This document shows positions 33,201 to 45,279 of a stretch of 64,000 nt of DNA, one piece after another. This DNA comes from Bimastos eiseni (lineage: Eukaryota; Annelida; Clitellata; Crassiclitellata; Lumbricidae). Position numbers and translations under genes: made by a program. Each line of letters starts with the position of its first letter. Within the stretch, counting starts at the first letter, position 1. Below the pieces are notes generated by a model. The model ran no database searches, was not told where the DNA came from, and was given only the letters and a program-made list of their open reading frames with translations. The DNA is taken from assembly GCA_959347315.1 (NCBI GenBank), contig OY365814.1, positions 6,438,034 to 6,502,033 of the forward strand, written 5' to 3'.

Positions 33201-34029
33201 GTGAGCTCAAATAAAAGAGTTTATTGGTAACATTTAAATAGACGTTGCTAAACTCTGACGATACAAGCAATGCAAAACAAAGTGTTTAAGGTGCATTTAC
33301 ATGTTAGACTGCGTATAAATAAGTTAGGATTGATTTGCTTACTCATTTTCGGATATGGGTAGACTTGATGCCCTTTAAGGATATCTGGTCATAGGCGCTC
33401 ATCAGGGCAGATTTACGAGAGGTGTAAACTGCAGTTGAGGAGTTACTAGGTAGGAGCTGGAGCTCCAGAGAAGCCCATGCCAAATGTTCGTTCTCACTAC
33501 AGGGATAGCCAAATGCTGCATTGAAGAAGTGCGTGCAAAGGAAATTTCAGAGATCAAACTTCAACGGTAGACAAACTTAAGGTTTAATAGATATGTGCAT
33601 GTTCTGCTTAGATTTATTTGCAACTCTGAGCTTAAAGACAGCAGCTGTCGAGAGATCAAGCAGTAACTGCGCTTCTAAGGCAGCGGTGTTATGCTCATGC
33701 TTGCGCTTCAGTCGAATATGCTTAGAACCAATAAATCTTTGCCTTAAGAAGTTTAGAGGGCCTTCCAATTGATTTCCAAGTAAGAACAGGTCTTCCGAAT
33801 TTTCTCATTTCGATATTGACGTAGGCCTACTTGCTACTTCGCTACAATGCATGTATAATTATGTACTTCATGAAACTTCCTTCCTCTACAGATCAGTTTC
33901 AACAACGAATCTCAATTGAACCTCATTCATGTGAAACACATTGCCCTCCCGTGTATTACACCTCAGCCTTGTGTTTCATAGCTATGTACCTAATGTTATA
34001 CAATACAGTACAACTGTAATTTGATAATG
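33201..34029. other. Intron 1 of gene C, left part
   Basis: 33201-33300 aligns with the sequence after the gene B and D first exons (AATAAAnGnnTTTATTGnTAACATTTAAA). 33385-33535 is a minus-strand LINE tail related to 15800-15985 and 60290-60480. Confidence 0.5.
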
Positions 34030-35055
34030 CCTTCCTTACAGAAAGTTCAGAAGTTCACCTTGAAACCTTAAGTGCTAGAGATGCAGAAGGAATGTTGCAG
34101 GACTCTGAGTAGGATGCAGTGATCTACGCAGTCAAAAGCAGTAGAGAAGTCTAGAAGTATTACAGCAGTAACGTATCCCTTGTCTGCAGCAAGGACCATG
34201 TCGCTGTAGACTTTCAGGACGGCTGTTTCCATGGAATAGAATTGCCGGAATCCTGACTGAAGAGGCGGAAGCAGGTTGTTTGCAGAGAGGTAAGAGAAGA
34301 GCTGAGTGCGGACAACTCTTTCCATCATCATTGACAGGAAGGATACATTAGAGATAGGTCCATAGATCGAGGAGAGAGTGGGGTCAAGGCCACCCTTCTT
34401 GAGACGAGGGCGAATGACTGCCCTCTTCTAAGAGTTAGGAAGCAAGCCAGTAGAAAGGGAAAGGTTGATTAGGAATGCAATGATCATGGCAAAGAGATGA
34501 GGTTGAGATTTTAGAAGCCATGTAGGAACAGGGTCAAGTTCACAGTGTTTCGATGTGGATTTAGTCAGAAGGTCAGCAATGTAGTCAGGAGTGACAGGGT
34601 CAAAGGTTGACAGTGAGAATGTAGTAAGGATAGGTATTTCAGGAGGAGGAAAGTTTACAGTGCTATCTCTAGCGCAGTTTACTTTATCTAGGGAAGAATT
34701 TAAGATCTTATCTGGTGTACCGGCTTGGCAGTCTGGAGCAGATGGGTGGAGGAGAAAATTCAGGATGTTCCAGGTGTTTCTTCCTCCCTGTGCATCACCA
34801 AGACGTCTAAGTATGAATTCGGCACGCTTCTCCCGGAAGAGGTGTCCTTGGCTGATTTAATGTTTAATCCAGGATTCTCGAGTTTCGGCCGTTCTCAACG
34901 ACGATACCGTCTTTCGAGTCGTCTGGTTTCCCTCTTTGACATCGAGAATTTCCTGTTAAACCACGGACATCCTGCTCTTGGTCGTATGTTGATGGTGCGT
35001 AGAGGAGCGTGACGATCCAGTACGTCTTGCAGTGTGGAATCGTAATGTTATATGT
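34030..35055 (-). mobile_element. Truncated CR1/L2-type LINE, reverse transcriptase fragment
   Basis: Reading the minus strand from about 35050: APLRTINIRPRAGCPWFN then RETRRLERRYRR (the linker ahead of RT), HLFREKRAEFILRR, LDPVPTWLL, IRPRLKKGGLDP, ISNVSFLSMMMERVVRTQL, LLPPLQSGFR and LLDFSTAFDCVDH (RT motifs up to the first catalytic Asp). The frame is broken by a stop at the WKRA position (TAG, about 34430), another near 34893 and a frameshift near 34860. The 3' half of RT and the endonuclease are missing. A dead fragment in gene C intron 1. Confidence 0.8.
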
Positions 35056-35537
35056 TCCTTATTTAACGCTGAAGAACACGGTTGTTCAAAAATATACGCA
35101 TAAAGCCTATTCAACCCAAAAAATGAAAAGCATACAACATTTTAGCAAAGAAAGCCTCAGATTTTTCCAAATCCAGACGACGAGCTACATAACTTCTGAT
35201 CGGCTATGTTGGATACAAAGGCCACGAAACAGAGAGCTGTAGTTGGCTAGAAATTTGTTTACTAAACTTAACTACGACTTCGAGAACCTTTGATATCTAA
35301 CAACGCAAAGGCCACGCGTCAAAAAATTATGTTGATGCACGACCGCACCTTTAACAACAATAAACAACGTACGCCAGAAGTCCTCTTAAACCGGCGAATT
35401 GCTCGGGTTTTTATGGGCTATAGGGAAAGGTAACGCCCATTCTACCTTGTTCTAAAGCACATCCATGTCTAGGATTCAAATAATGTTATCTGCGGCTGTT
35501 CATGCTAGTTAGTAGGTATGACGTTATGTCGAACATC
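35056..35537. other. Intron sequence between LINE fragment and hAT-like element
   Basis: No gene or repeat recognised apart from the left target duplication CGAACATC at 35530-35537. Confidence 0.4.
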
Positions 35538-36779
35538 CAGTGGCGCAGCGAGGGGGCGAAGGGGCAAACAGCCCCAGGCGGCACTTGTCTTAGGGGCGGC
35601 ATTTTCGGTAAAGAAATTATTGTTGTATAAGTTGCATTCTTCAGGATTCTTGTTGCTCTTGTCTAAATCTGGCACAATGCTTCATGGCTGTTTCTAGACA
35701 TAAAACTAACATAATTATACGATATACCGAAGTACCATCGAAATTATTGAATGGCGCCTAGTGTTTCTAACTTTATACACATCGGAGCAGTCCTCATGTA
35801 ATTTGGCGCCCAAGTCATTCATCTATAATTATAAGAGCGCCCCCACTCTCGTTGCATATCATCTTTGTTATGGATGCGTCGTTAAATAAACTTATATGAC
35901 TGATTGGTTGCATGAGCAGTAAGATGTGAGAAATATGGGGTCAGGCACACGCTACACGACGCTAAAAAATATATAGACGATTCTGGGATAGGAAAATTAA
36001 TAAGGAAAGAGTGGCAGATTCAATGAGGTGTCTGCAGATTGAATATCGTCGTTAGAATTAGCCTTAAACTAGTTTTTAATAACTAATTTATGAATTTCTT
36101 TTTGTATCATCAAAAAATTTTTTTCCTGAGAACATAACCGTGTTATCCCTAAACTTCAGCGCCCCTATAATTTGGCGCCCTAGGCGGCTTCCTGGGTAAT
36201 TCTGCTACTAAACTTGTCCTAGGGGCAGGTAATTTAATCTGGAAAACGTACAAAGTAAAAAAATCACAAAATAAATTATTTTCATTTCTAACCAAGGTTA
36301 GGCCTATATAGCCGGTAGATCTAAGTTGAAATCAAGTAAAGATGAAAATAATAAAAAAAAATTTTAAAACAGTGCAAATGATCTGGTCGGCTGCAAGTTT
36401 GTATTATATTAATCGAAAGAGGACGGTAGTTAATTAATAAGTTAATTAATGTCGCCGTTACCTTCGCACCTATCGAATGCAAAATTAGTAATAATAATAA
36501 TGTCTAAATTCTCTTTTGCCCCATGTATATCAGATCCGGCTCCTGGCATAGGCGACATAAGAAACCTCTTAGGGCGCCAAATTTTAGGGGCGCCGAAGTC
36601 TTATGCATATCTCCACCTCATGTGCATATCCGGGATATGCACAATAATAAAGTGATGGAAAAATTGACTGATATAAATTTATTTAACGACGCATTCATAA
36701 AAAGGATGATATGGAAAAAATAGATAGGAGCGGCATTTTTACCTTCGCCCCAGGCGGCACTTTACTCGCTACGCCACTG
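35538..36779. mobile_element. Non-autonomous hAT-like element with exact 8-bp TSD
   Basis: Ends CAGTGGCGCAGCGAG and (inverted) CAGTGGCGTAGCGAG are flanked by the exact octamer CGAACATC at 35530-35537 and 36780-36787. Internal subterminal GGGGCGAAGG and CCCAGGCGGCAC repeats occur at both ends, and GGCGCC-type motifs recur inside. The 1242-bp body has no transposase. It interrupts gene C intron 1. Confidence 0.85.
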
Positions 36780-36787
36780 CGAACATC

Positions 36788-37488
36788 AAACACTAGGTAG
36801 TATTCTGTTATCGAATTTTAAGAATTCAGACAGTTCAGTGTTATGATCGTTCAATTTTATTTTAACGTTTGATTCGGCTGATGAAAAAGACAGTAACTAA
36901 ATATAGGATCTCACACCTTTGGCGTTTTGTTGTCAGTTACTGACCTAGGCTCCAATAGCTGCTTGTCTTGTTGGATATCCCATATCTGTCTATAGACACG
37001 AGAAACCAAGGTAAATGTTTTGCCATCAATTTTTCGCTATCAATTTTTCGCCACATCAAGTTCTTCACTGAGCTAACTGAAACTAAATGGAAGCTGGATT
37101 GATTAAACATATATAGGCCTACCTAAACTAAAGCGGAATTGACGAAAACACTAATGCTTAAATAAAAGCGGGATGCGTGAAAACAAATATAGACTACCTA
37201 AATGGAAGCGAGCTTGATGAAAAAATAAACATAGGCTAAATGGAAGCGGAAATAATGAAAATAAATATACCTAAATGGAAACGGGACTGATGAAAAAATA
37301 TACAGTAGAAATGGCGAAAAATTGATGGCGAAAAATTGATGGCGGAAAATGTGTCGGTTACCAAGAGTGCGATACGAAGAGTAATTCCATGTAAATGTTC
37401 CTTGGAAGAAACCTAAGTTTTGGAAGCTAAGGAATAAATACCCGTGCTGTAAAAGTGTTTTGAGAATTTCCCTCGCTTTTATTTTTAG
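36788..37488. other. Rest of gene C intron 1
   Basis: 36790-37010 aligns with 16850-17060 and 61270-61450 in B and D, so the foldback element at 37014 and the hAT-like element are later insertions into a duplicated intron. Confidence 0.5.
37014..37361. mobile_element. Foldback element with tandem-repeat TIRs
   Basis: The left end holds two copies of GCCATCAATTTTTC in tandem (37020-37050); the right end (37315-37361) holds them inverted (GGCGAAAAATTGATGGCG). Between lie about six units like AAATGGAAGCTGGATTGATG. The design matches 54923-55328 and 2462-2750 but the terminal unit has a different sequence. Confidence 0.65.
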
Positions 37489-37550
37489 AAGAACAACGAG
37501 AACTGATAAATGAAGGTGACAAACAAAACCAAGCGCCGTCTAGTACGACG
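37489..37550 (+). CDS. Gene C, linker exon 2
   Basis: 62 bp, phase 1 in and 0 out, acceptor CGCTTTTATTTTTAG, donor GACG/GTAAGA. Gives EQRELINEGDKQNQAPSSTT after the split codon, the same pattern as B and D. No exon 2' counterpart was found between here and the F-box exon. Confidence 0.65.
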
Positions 37551-39185
37551 GTAAGATCATGTATTTATTTCATCTAAATAATAATTATTGCAATAAATAC
37601 TTTAGGGGCAAAACGTATTTAAGGCAACCGAGCTCATGCCATCTTTAGAAGAATGGAAAGCCATTGGTCGAGTCACTCCGATATTTACCACCAAAGTTGG
37701 TCACCTTTGCGTGCATAAGGATGTGCTATGCAGCAGGAGTCAAGTTCGAACTTGTAGTCTAGAGACTTCTATGTTATTCCATAATGTAATGTAATTCTGC
37801 ATTTGTATGGCGTCCCTTAAAGATATCTACTCAGTGGCGCTTTCTGCGCCATCTCATATGATGTTCAATGTCATTATGAACGAATAAGTATTAATCAGTT
37901 AACAAAACTTTGCACAATGAGCTGATTGAGTCATCGTCAGCGGAAATGCTAATGTATCAATTTTCGGGAATAATGTTTATTTGTAATTTCAATTTGAAAC
38001 TTATAATGCGTATAGCACAAATTCATGAGAACAGTTTTTATATTGCCGCGCGAGATCTTAAGACAGTTCGCGGGAAACTTATCGAGACCGCTTGTTCGAG
38101 ACAGAACAAGACATTCACTTCAAGACAGTTTTTAAAAATTCGAGACACTACCTCGAGACCGAGACCGCAGGATTCCGAGACCGAGACACTAAAAAGCTGT
38201 CTCGAGACGTCTCAAGACCGAGACACTGTCTCGAGACCATACAACTCTGCATATAACTCCAATAATGTATTAACTGAACGGATTGCTCACTTATCGGAGA
38301 CTCGATTTCAAGATATGTGTTTTGTATATACAGCCAGTACTACATGTATCTATCGGCCTAAATCAGCAGAAAACTCTCATCTCATAGCAATAAATATTGT
38401 ATTCGATTATCATAAAAATTTTGGGTGATCGAGTTTTCTTCGTACCTGGTCTTAAGCTGAGATAGAAAGAATTAACATGATGTAGAGTTTTTCAATTATT
38501 ACCAAACAAAATAACCTGACATAGAGGTTGCAAATTGTTTCAGAAACCGATGGAGAATGTTAAGCTAAAATCACAAAAAAGGTGAAAGCCTTTGGAATAG
38601 TTTGAGTGACAGCACAGTGTTCATTTTAATTTTATTTATTATAAAGATATACATAGCGCCCCTTCACGAAAATCAACTCTTCCGACCCAACCCCGTATAA
38701 ATAGAACCTTCTTCAGGTTGGCAGAGAACATGGTGGAGTGGACCCTGAGCACTAGGCGAAGAGTTACAGGGACCCTATTCCAGGTTGCAGTCCCAGCAAT
38801 CGAGAAGACGCTGCGCTGCCTCGTGAAAGTCCAAAAGAGAGGGACAAAGAAGAAAGAAGGGAACCTCGGCATTGAGCACCCAGAGTAGAACAGCATAGTT
38901 CCCGGGGTGTCTAGAAGCTGATCCCACTATGCAACGCCAAGCCAATGAAGACATCCGGTATAAGATATAAGATAAGCTGATCGAAGGAAAGCCGATGAAG
39001 GATGGATACGGCCTCTAAGGTGTGTCGCCGTGCGCGAATCCCGATCCATGCAAATACATGTCTCAATGATGCACGTTACTACGTTTTGATCAACTGGAGG
39101 AATACCACATTATGTTAATTTATTTTTTAAAATCTTTTTTGAAATTCTTAATTACATTATCATGACATCCAATGTTCTAATTCAG
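37551..39185. other. Intron of gene C before the F-box exon
   Basis: Carries a degenerate CGAGACCGAGAC array (38050-38240) ending ATACAACTCTG, like one end of the GGTCTC-type hAT element but with no second end found. 38270-38600 aligns with 63400-63740 in gene D. Confidence 0.45.
38636..38935 (-). mobile_element. 5'-truncated LINE 3' end
   Basis: The minus strand reads FSIAGTATWNRVPVTLRLVL, matching the WNxLPxxLR C-terminal block of CR1/L2-like LINE proteins, and ends in GGGGCGCTATGTAT. The copy at 63775-63990 is its counterpart in gene D. Confidence 0.6.
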
Positions 39186-39369
39186 TTGTACAACCTTCCA
39201 CTGGAAATGTTGGACATTATCTTACAAAAGTCCTTACTGCACTGGATAATAAATTCACCAACAAAGCAGAGAGAAGAATTTACCAGGTCTCTCCTATCAG
39301 TCGATGTTTGCTTCAATAGAAGAATTGCAAGACAACGCTTCAAGAAAGTAATCTGGTGTTTCCTGAAAG
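39186..39369 (+). CDS. Gene C, F-box-like exon
   Basis: 184 bp (three codons shorter than A and B), phase 0 in and 1 out, acceptor CTAATTCAG, strong donor AAAG/GTGAGA. LYNLPLEMLDIIL at 1-13, SVDVCFNRRI in the middle, FKKVIWCFL at the end. The three-codon deletion falls in the loop between the two F-box halves, as expected if the halves are structural. The most diverged of the three copies, with the best donor. Confidence 0.6.
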
Positions 39370-41704
39370 GTGAGATGGCTTGCACATTAAATATTTTTAT
39401 CATAAATTATTATTGGCAATGAGTTAATAAAAAACGTTATACATTTGGAGGGTCTCCTTAGCGCCATTATCACAAAGCATGACGTTGCAAATGGAACAAC
39501 GTATTTAACTAAATCCACCTCACAAAAGCGCTGTCTTCTGTTGCTTAATGATAATGGTAAGACATTTAAACACGTAGCATTGGCCAATAAGTAAAAATGC
39601 TCATAGTATGAACATGTGGAGGAGTTCCTTCCGGGGGCCATCGCACACACGAAATTTCCAATTATGATCACTGCAAGTACCATGCAGAGTTAGTAGTTTA
39701 CAAAGAATCCGGTCGAGTTATAGCAAGTCTCAGGCGTTTGAATGAGCCAAAGACACTGAAGTTGGTTGAAATTGTTTCACTCTTCATAATTAGTCATTTG
39801 CTATGAGTAGCCAATACAGCAACTTTACATTGGTCATTGGGTCAATGAATACTGTTGATAATGATGATTCCCATTGAGAGATTGACAACCTGCTTTTAAT
39901 CGATACTCTCGCGTCTAAACCTATATAATTGATGAACCACATTGGCTCGAATGCAATTTCAAATCCTCATTCAATTCTTCAAGGCTCAGAGAGATCTTAC
40001 CCCAAAATATCTGGTTGGCGTAATACAGAGGCTTCTATCCACTAGGGTGATGGAAGCAAAAATCCCCCCACACCCACCTAGTCTAGGGGTCGATGACGGA
40101 CTTCTGTTTAAAAAATGCAACTTGTTTCAGAGATAATTAGGAACCTTGTAACAGTTGGCAAAAGCAATTCAGAATTTCAGACATTGCGTTGTATACAAAA
40201 TTACAATACTTGACTAAGATACAATAGTTATGTTACTTACAATATTAAACAACATTACCATTATGAGTAACATTGTTGCAATGCCAGTGTTACTAGACTA
40301 AAACAGTAAAGTTACTTAACTACTTGTCTTGATTGCATGTTTGTCCCAATGTCTGTATACGTTCTATCCGCCACTCTCTTGTCTGCCTTGCTATTTGTCT
40401 ATTTATCTGTTATCAATCCAGCAAAATAATAATATTTAGCCTAATTTAAGACTGACAAACAGCAGCATGATTACATAGTACAGTACTGCTGAATGAATGA
40501 TAACAAGTTACATAGTTAACATTGTATTAAGCCTATGCAAAAAAATAGTTGTTGTCAATATAACTTTTATTTATTCACTATCAGAATCATGCTTGACAAA
40601 ACTGAATGATAACGTGAATTGTGTTAATGGCAGCCATTAATATCTTTAATAATGGGTCAGTTTAGTGATAGTCAATTAGCTGATGCAAGTAATAATATTC
40701 TGGTGAAAGAAGGCTTTTCCATTAGCTCAGTTGCATTAAGATTCAATCGTTGATTAATTGAATTCATTGAATCAATAATTTAATTAACAATAACTTGATT
40801 AATTAATTAATTAATTAGAATATTCCCTCTATGTCACTGCAACATATTTCCCCCTCCCCAATGTAGTTTTGGAAGCTGTCTGCTTCCACAGACATGCCTG
40901 TAGAAGCCTCTGGCGAAATACTTCGGCAGTCTTCGGGTTCATTCAGCTTCCTCCCACCGTCCACTTCGGTCGTCCAACAGAATTAACCTCTCGATTACCC
41001 GTACTAGAACTGGCTCGATCAGCTTCGATCCTTTGCCTCAATTGGCCCTCCCTCTGAAAAGCGCTGTCGCCTATAATTATATCATCTGTTAGCTCTAAAA
41101 ATAATTCTGGCTACCTCTCATTCTCTTTCGGTTTAATCAAAACCTGCCCATTCTCGAGGGGCCCTGTGCACTGGTCATATTAGCTACATTAATCAAACAC
41201 CGTGTGGTGGTAGGAGGGATAATAATTAGTATGTCATAGCAAATTAATCATTAGCTTTTTTATCACGCTCCTCTGACTTTGACATCTGCGCTGGTAGATC
41301 GTAGCATTCTAGCCAGTAGTCCACGCCACCGCTGTGTAGGACAGTGGGCCTACTCAGCAACTATAATGCGAGATGAAAGTATTTTGATCCCAAATAATTT
41401 TCAAATGTCAATCAGATACGAGCTAGTCGCGGCTACGTCAATCAAAACGATTAGCTTCACCACACAATTTGTCAACCAAACCAAGGCAGTGAAAGACATG
41501 TGCGCCTAATTCTTCGAGTGTTAGGCCTGTTAATTAATTAATTTGTTCTGGATGAATTAAGTTATGAGGTGTAAATGACATGAAAGAGTAAGTCAGCGCC
41601 CTATTTATCATATTTAAAGTCATATGTTTCTCGTAAGCTTCAATGAAAGAAACAAGTTTCTAAAATGTAATTAGCAAATCTTTTATAATATGTTGCCTTA
41701 TCAG
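39370..41704. other. Intron between F-box and CARD exons of gene C
   Basis: 39430-39790 aligns with the A and B introns. 40140-40860 is AT-rich, ending with (TTAA)n near 40795-40818. 40860-41060 is a GC-richer patch with an open frame of 62 codons that I do not recognise. The conserved short frame is at 41455-41508. Confidence 0.45.
41455..41508 (+). other. Conserved short frame in intron, copy C
   Basis: Reads SFTTQFVNQTKAVKDMCA then TAA, matching the blocks in genes A and B at the same intron position. Confidence 0.35.
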
Positions 41705-41992
41705 ATTTTTATGAAAAAACCAAGACAAGATCTGCAATAATTAGAAACAACCGAAATTATCTCCTTGACAACATTCAACCGATTGACGAGTTTATCAGTT
41801 TACTGGTGTTTCTCAACTGCATAACGGAAGAACAAAGTCACGATATTCGACGACAACGTTCAAACCAAGCTAAGAATGCAGAACTTTTGCACTTTCTGAG
41901 ATACTTCGACTACAATAAGTTTTCAAATTTTGAAAAGTGTCTAAGACAAACGAATCAAGCAACAGTGGCAAGGATTGTCAGAAAGGGAGGAG
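41705..41992 (+). CDS. Gene C, CARD exon
   Basis: 288 bp, phase 1-1, acceptor GCCTTATCAG, donor GGAG/GTTCGT. It starts DFYEKTKTRSAIIRNNRNYL after the split codon and continues with LDNIQPIDEF, LNCITEEQSHDI, ELLHFLRYFD, FEKCL and VARIV. All CARD hydrophobic positions hold. The PIDEFISLLVFL stretch lacks the acidic ESLLSL of copy A. If the weak donor is skipped the protein ends GGGS-stop. Confidence 0.8.
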
Positions 41993-43289
41993 GTTCGTGA
42001 ACATATTTTATTCGCATTTTAATTTAGTCTGTAAATATTGTCGTCATTCAATTGAGCATGCACAATGCATTTACATCGTTTTACGTTAAGAACATTTCGT
42101 GAATTCGATGTTATTCTGCATTATCAGTTATGGTGCTCTGTCGTGTCTTGAGCGCTTCTGAGTAGGCAATCTTGAATGAGCGCTATGTAAAATTGTAATA
42201 ATAATAACAATAATAGTAACGCCTATCTAAAACAATCCAACGCTTTAATGCGGTTGCCTTCAGAGGCACATTTGCCCTACCACACACTGCCGAGTGAGTT
42301 GCCGTTCCAGAAAATCATCACATCTCCGTATATTGTTTGGATCGACTGAGTGGGGCAAAAATCGAATCCATGGAGAATATCGAATACATGGGGCAAAAAT
42401 AATATTAATAGTAATAGAAAAAATAATAGTGTCTGGTAATAATATATTATAATTAATATATTCGAATGATGATGACCATGATTATTATTATTATTGTTAT
42501 GACGACGACAACGATGACGATGACGGTGGTATTGGTGGTGTTGGTCGTGGTGGTGGTGGCGTTGGGGGTGTTGTTGGTGATGTTGGTTTGGATCGACCGA
42601 GGGATCATTTATACCTGAGGCAAAAATAATAATAATAGTAATATAAATAATAATAATGTCTGGTAATTGTCAACCTTTAATTTATCATCACAATTCTACA
42701 TTCTGGAATTTTCAGTATCTGGAAGCAGCAATATCAGGTTCTGCAATCATTTGTTCGCTTTTTGCAGCATAACTAATAATCCTATATTCGAGTGATGATA
42801 ATGATGATTATTATTATTATTGCTCTGACGACGACGACGATGATGATAACGGTGGCGGTGGTATTGGTGGTGTTGATTGTGGTGGTGGTGGCGGCGGTGG
42901 CGGCGGTCGTGGTGGTGGCGACGACGACGAAGACGACGACGATGATTATGGTGAAGACGACGATGATGAAGACGACGACGACGATGATAATGGACCGATA
43001 ATTATCATCAATAATTATCGATAAAGTGTATTGAATATTAATGGATACAGGAGGATTCTATGAATTCCATCTCAAACCAGATAGATAGTATATGTTTTTA
43101 AGCAAGATCACAAACAATTTGTATCCGACATTTCCAGACAAGTTCGTGACAAGGTGAAACAATTAAGCCAATGGATTCATATATTTCCATGCCATTAATA
43201 TAGTTACAACATAATTCTAGAAAAAGACACAATGTAATTAGCAACTAGATAAAGTGCCATTAAATATTGGATGTTTTCAGTATCTGTGT
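41993..43289. other. Left part of the 7.3-kb intron of gene C
   Basis: A plus-strand LINE/SINE tail lies at 42150-42215 (GAGCGCTTCTGAGTAGG, GAGCGCTATGTAAAA, then AATAAT). Trinucleotide repeats follow (next entry). No gene. Confidence 0.45.
42405..43000. repeat. Duplicated trinucleotide-repeat block (GAT/GAC and GGT)
   Basis: Two related blocks (42405-42590 and 42618-42990) each run: CAAAAATAATAAT, GTCTGGTAAT, ATTCGAATGATGAT or similar, (ATT)n, (GAC/GAT)n, then (GGT)n. The frames over them (poly-Met/Thr/Val) are compositional. Confidence 0.8.
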
Positions 43290-44720
43290 TAGCCATATTT
43301 TGCTTAGATCTCTTTAGGAAATGTCAAGATGGAGGGTATTTTGTACTAAATAGTGTTTTTTATACTTTTGTCATTTTTAAATGCCAGCATGGGTTTAGTA
43401 TCAGAGCATTTATTTAGCTCAGAGTCCTCTGATGTCAGTTCATTCCAAAGTTAATCTAGAGATTTCTTTAAGATGTTGCTTTTATCATATTTATTTTCAT
43501 ATATAACTATGCAAACAGATCGGTTTGTTATTTTAGTTTTACATTTATAACGGAATAAGGTGTCTCGTTCTATTTGGTTAATTGTATACATAGCCTTAGT
43601 TCAGATTTGTTCAGGGTAATTTCTAAGTCTGAAGCTGCTAATCATTTGTAATATCTTGACTTGTATATGCTCTGGGTCTGAAAAAAGTCTGTTTAATCTG
43701 AGTAGTTGGCCAAATGGAATGGCTTTCTTGGTATGTGGAGGGTGATTGTTGTTGAAGTTAAGGTATAATTTTCTGTCAGTAGGTTTGGTATAGGTTGTTG
43801 TCTGGAGTCCACATTCCGTGTTAATTAACATCCAGAACAGGTATCTCAATTATACATTGGTTAAGTGTAATTTTAATATTTTGGTGGAACTTATTCAGAA
43901 TATCTATGAAAGAATTAAGTTTCTCAATATTTTGATTCCAAATGCCAAAGAGGTCGTCTATAAATCTCTCATGGTCCCAAATTTCAGTCGGGTGTTTCTT
44001 ATTGAATTTTTCAAAAAATTTAAACGTAACTATGTTAGCTGCTTGTACAGAGCTAGCTAGCTCCTCCTATACTGAGTCCTTGCATCTGTCTATATAATTC
44101 ATCATTAAAGATAAAATAGAAGTTCTTTAAGGTGAAACAAAGAATCTTTTTGAGTAATTTGGGTGGTAGTTACTGCCTTAAAATCTAGTTCATAAAATTT
44201 CCAACAATTTCATGTTTTAGTGTAATGCTCTGTTATCAGATTAATCCCAAATTCCAATGAAATGTTTGTATATAAGGATTCAACATCAAGAGTCACTAAC
44301 GGTCTCATCTGTGATTTGGTTATCGTATTTTATATCTTGTTTAAAAGATCTGTGGTATTTTTAATGGTCATGAATAAGCTAGACCATGAAGAGAATATGA
44401 TAGCACATCTAAATAATAACTCGATATATGAAAAGGTGGTAGATGAACCCCTTAGACAAATGCAACTTATTACAGAATACAGGAATCTTATAACTGAATT
44501 GAAACCTTATTTAAGTAAAAAAACAGTTCCATTGGCTTAGCAACACAAAAGATGACCCTGGAATGATATATGACATATGGCCAACCTAAAATTTATATAA
44601 TGGGAAGCCCAAATAGACCAATAATTTCTCAATGCAATAGTCTGACAAATAAATTACACATCTAAATACAACAACTCCTCAAGATTGGAGAAGCTCAAAT
44701 GCCTAAATTAATTACAAAAT
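43290..44720 (-). mobile_element. Penelope-like element with inverted 5' part
   Basis: Minus strand from about 44390 down: NTTDLLNKI, RPLVTLDVESLYTNISLEFG, YRQMQGLSIGG, HERFIDDLFGIW (catalytic DD), YTKPTDRKLYLNFNNNHPP, AIPFGQLLRLNRL, then RDTLFRYK to about 43300. This is the order of Penelope-like RT plus the region ahead of GIY-YIG. The part that should precede it (LNNNSIYEKVVDEPLRQM, then SPNRPIISQCNSLTNKL) lies on the plus strand at 44380-44720. The GIY-YIG end is not seen and the frame has several stops. A dead copy in gene C's long intron. Confidence 0.75.
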
Positions 44721-44729
44721 AATAACAAT

Positions 44730-44860
44730 AGTGATGATGATGATGATGATGACGGCGACGAGGACGACGACGATAATGATAATGTTAATGATAATGATAA
44801 TGCTAGTACTATTCTAATAATAGTACTGATGATAATAATAAAAAGAAAAATAATCATAAT
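44730..44860. repeat. GAT/GAC/AAT trinucleotide repeats
   Basis: GATGATGATG, GACGACGACG and AATGATAATG runs. Low complexity. Confidence 0.8.
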
Positions 44861-45279
44861 AATGATAATTGAGTTGTCTGGAATGGCCTCGTCCGGGTAG
44901 CACGTAGTGATTTGCACATAGAGGACTTTATACAAAGTTGTCGTTTTCTTTCTCTAGTTATCACGGGTTAGACAGTTTCTAACTTGACGCTTACCTTTAG
45001 CGGCTCTAGGTCTATGCTGGTTTTAAAGTTTATTGCACATGTCGTCGAATTAGGACAAAGTTTTGAATCGATCTGTAGACTCCGTTTGGCCCTGCGCATG
45101 CGCAGTGAGCAGATGCGCACCTGTTTATGTTTATGCGATATGTTCCCGCCGTCACTGTCGCAACTTTTCGGTCAGTACTGTAGAGTAGTGCTAGACCCTT
45201 CTCAACACTTGACCTAATTACATGTACAATTGTTTTTAGGCTGATACTGTATTAGTTCCGTTCCATTTGTATTTACGCT
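44861..45279. other. No gene recognised
   Basis: Includes an unassigned 77-codon frame (44984-45217) with no paralogue or motif. Confidence 0.35.

Noticed and set aside
42792..43001. Met/Val/Thr-rich frame
   Set aside because: Trinucleotide repeat translation only.
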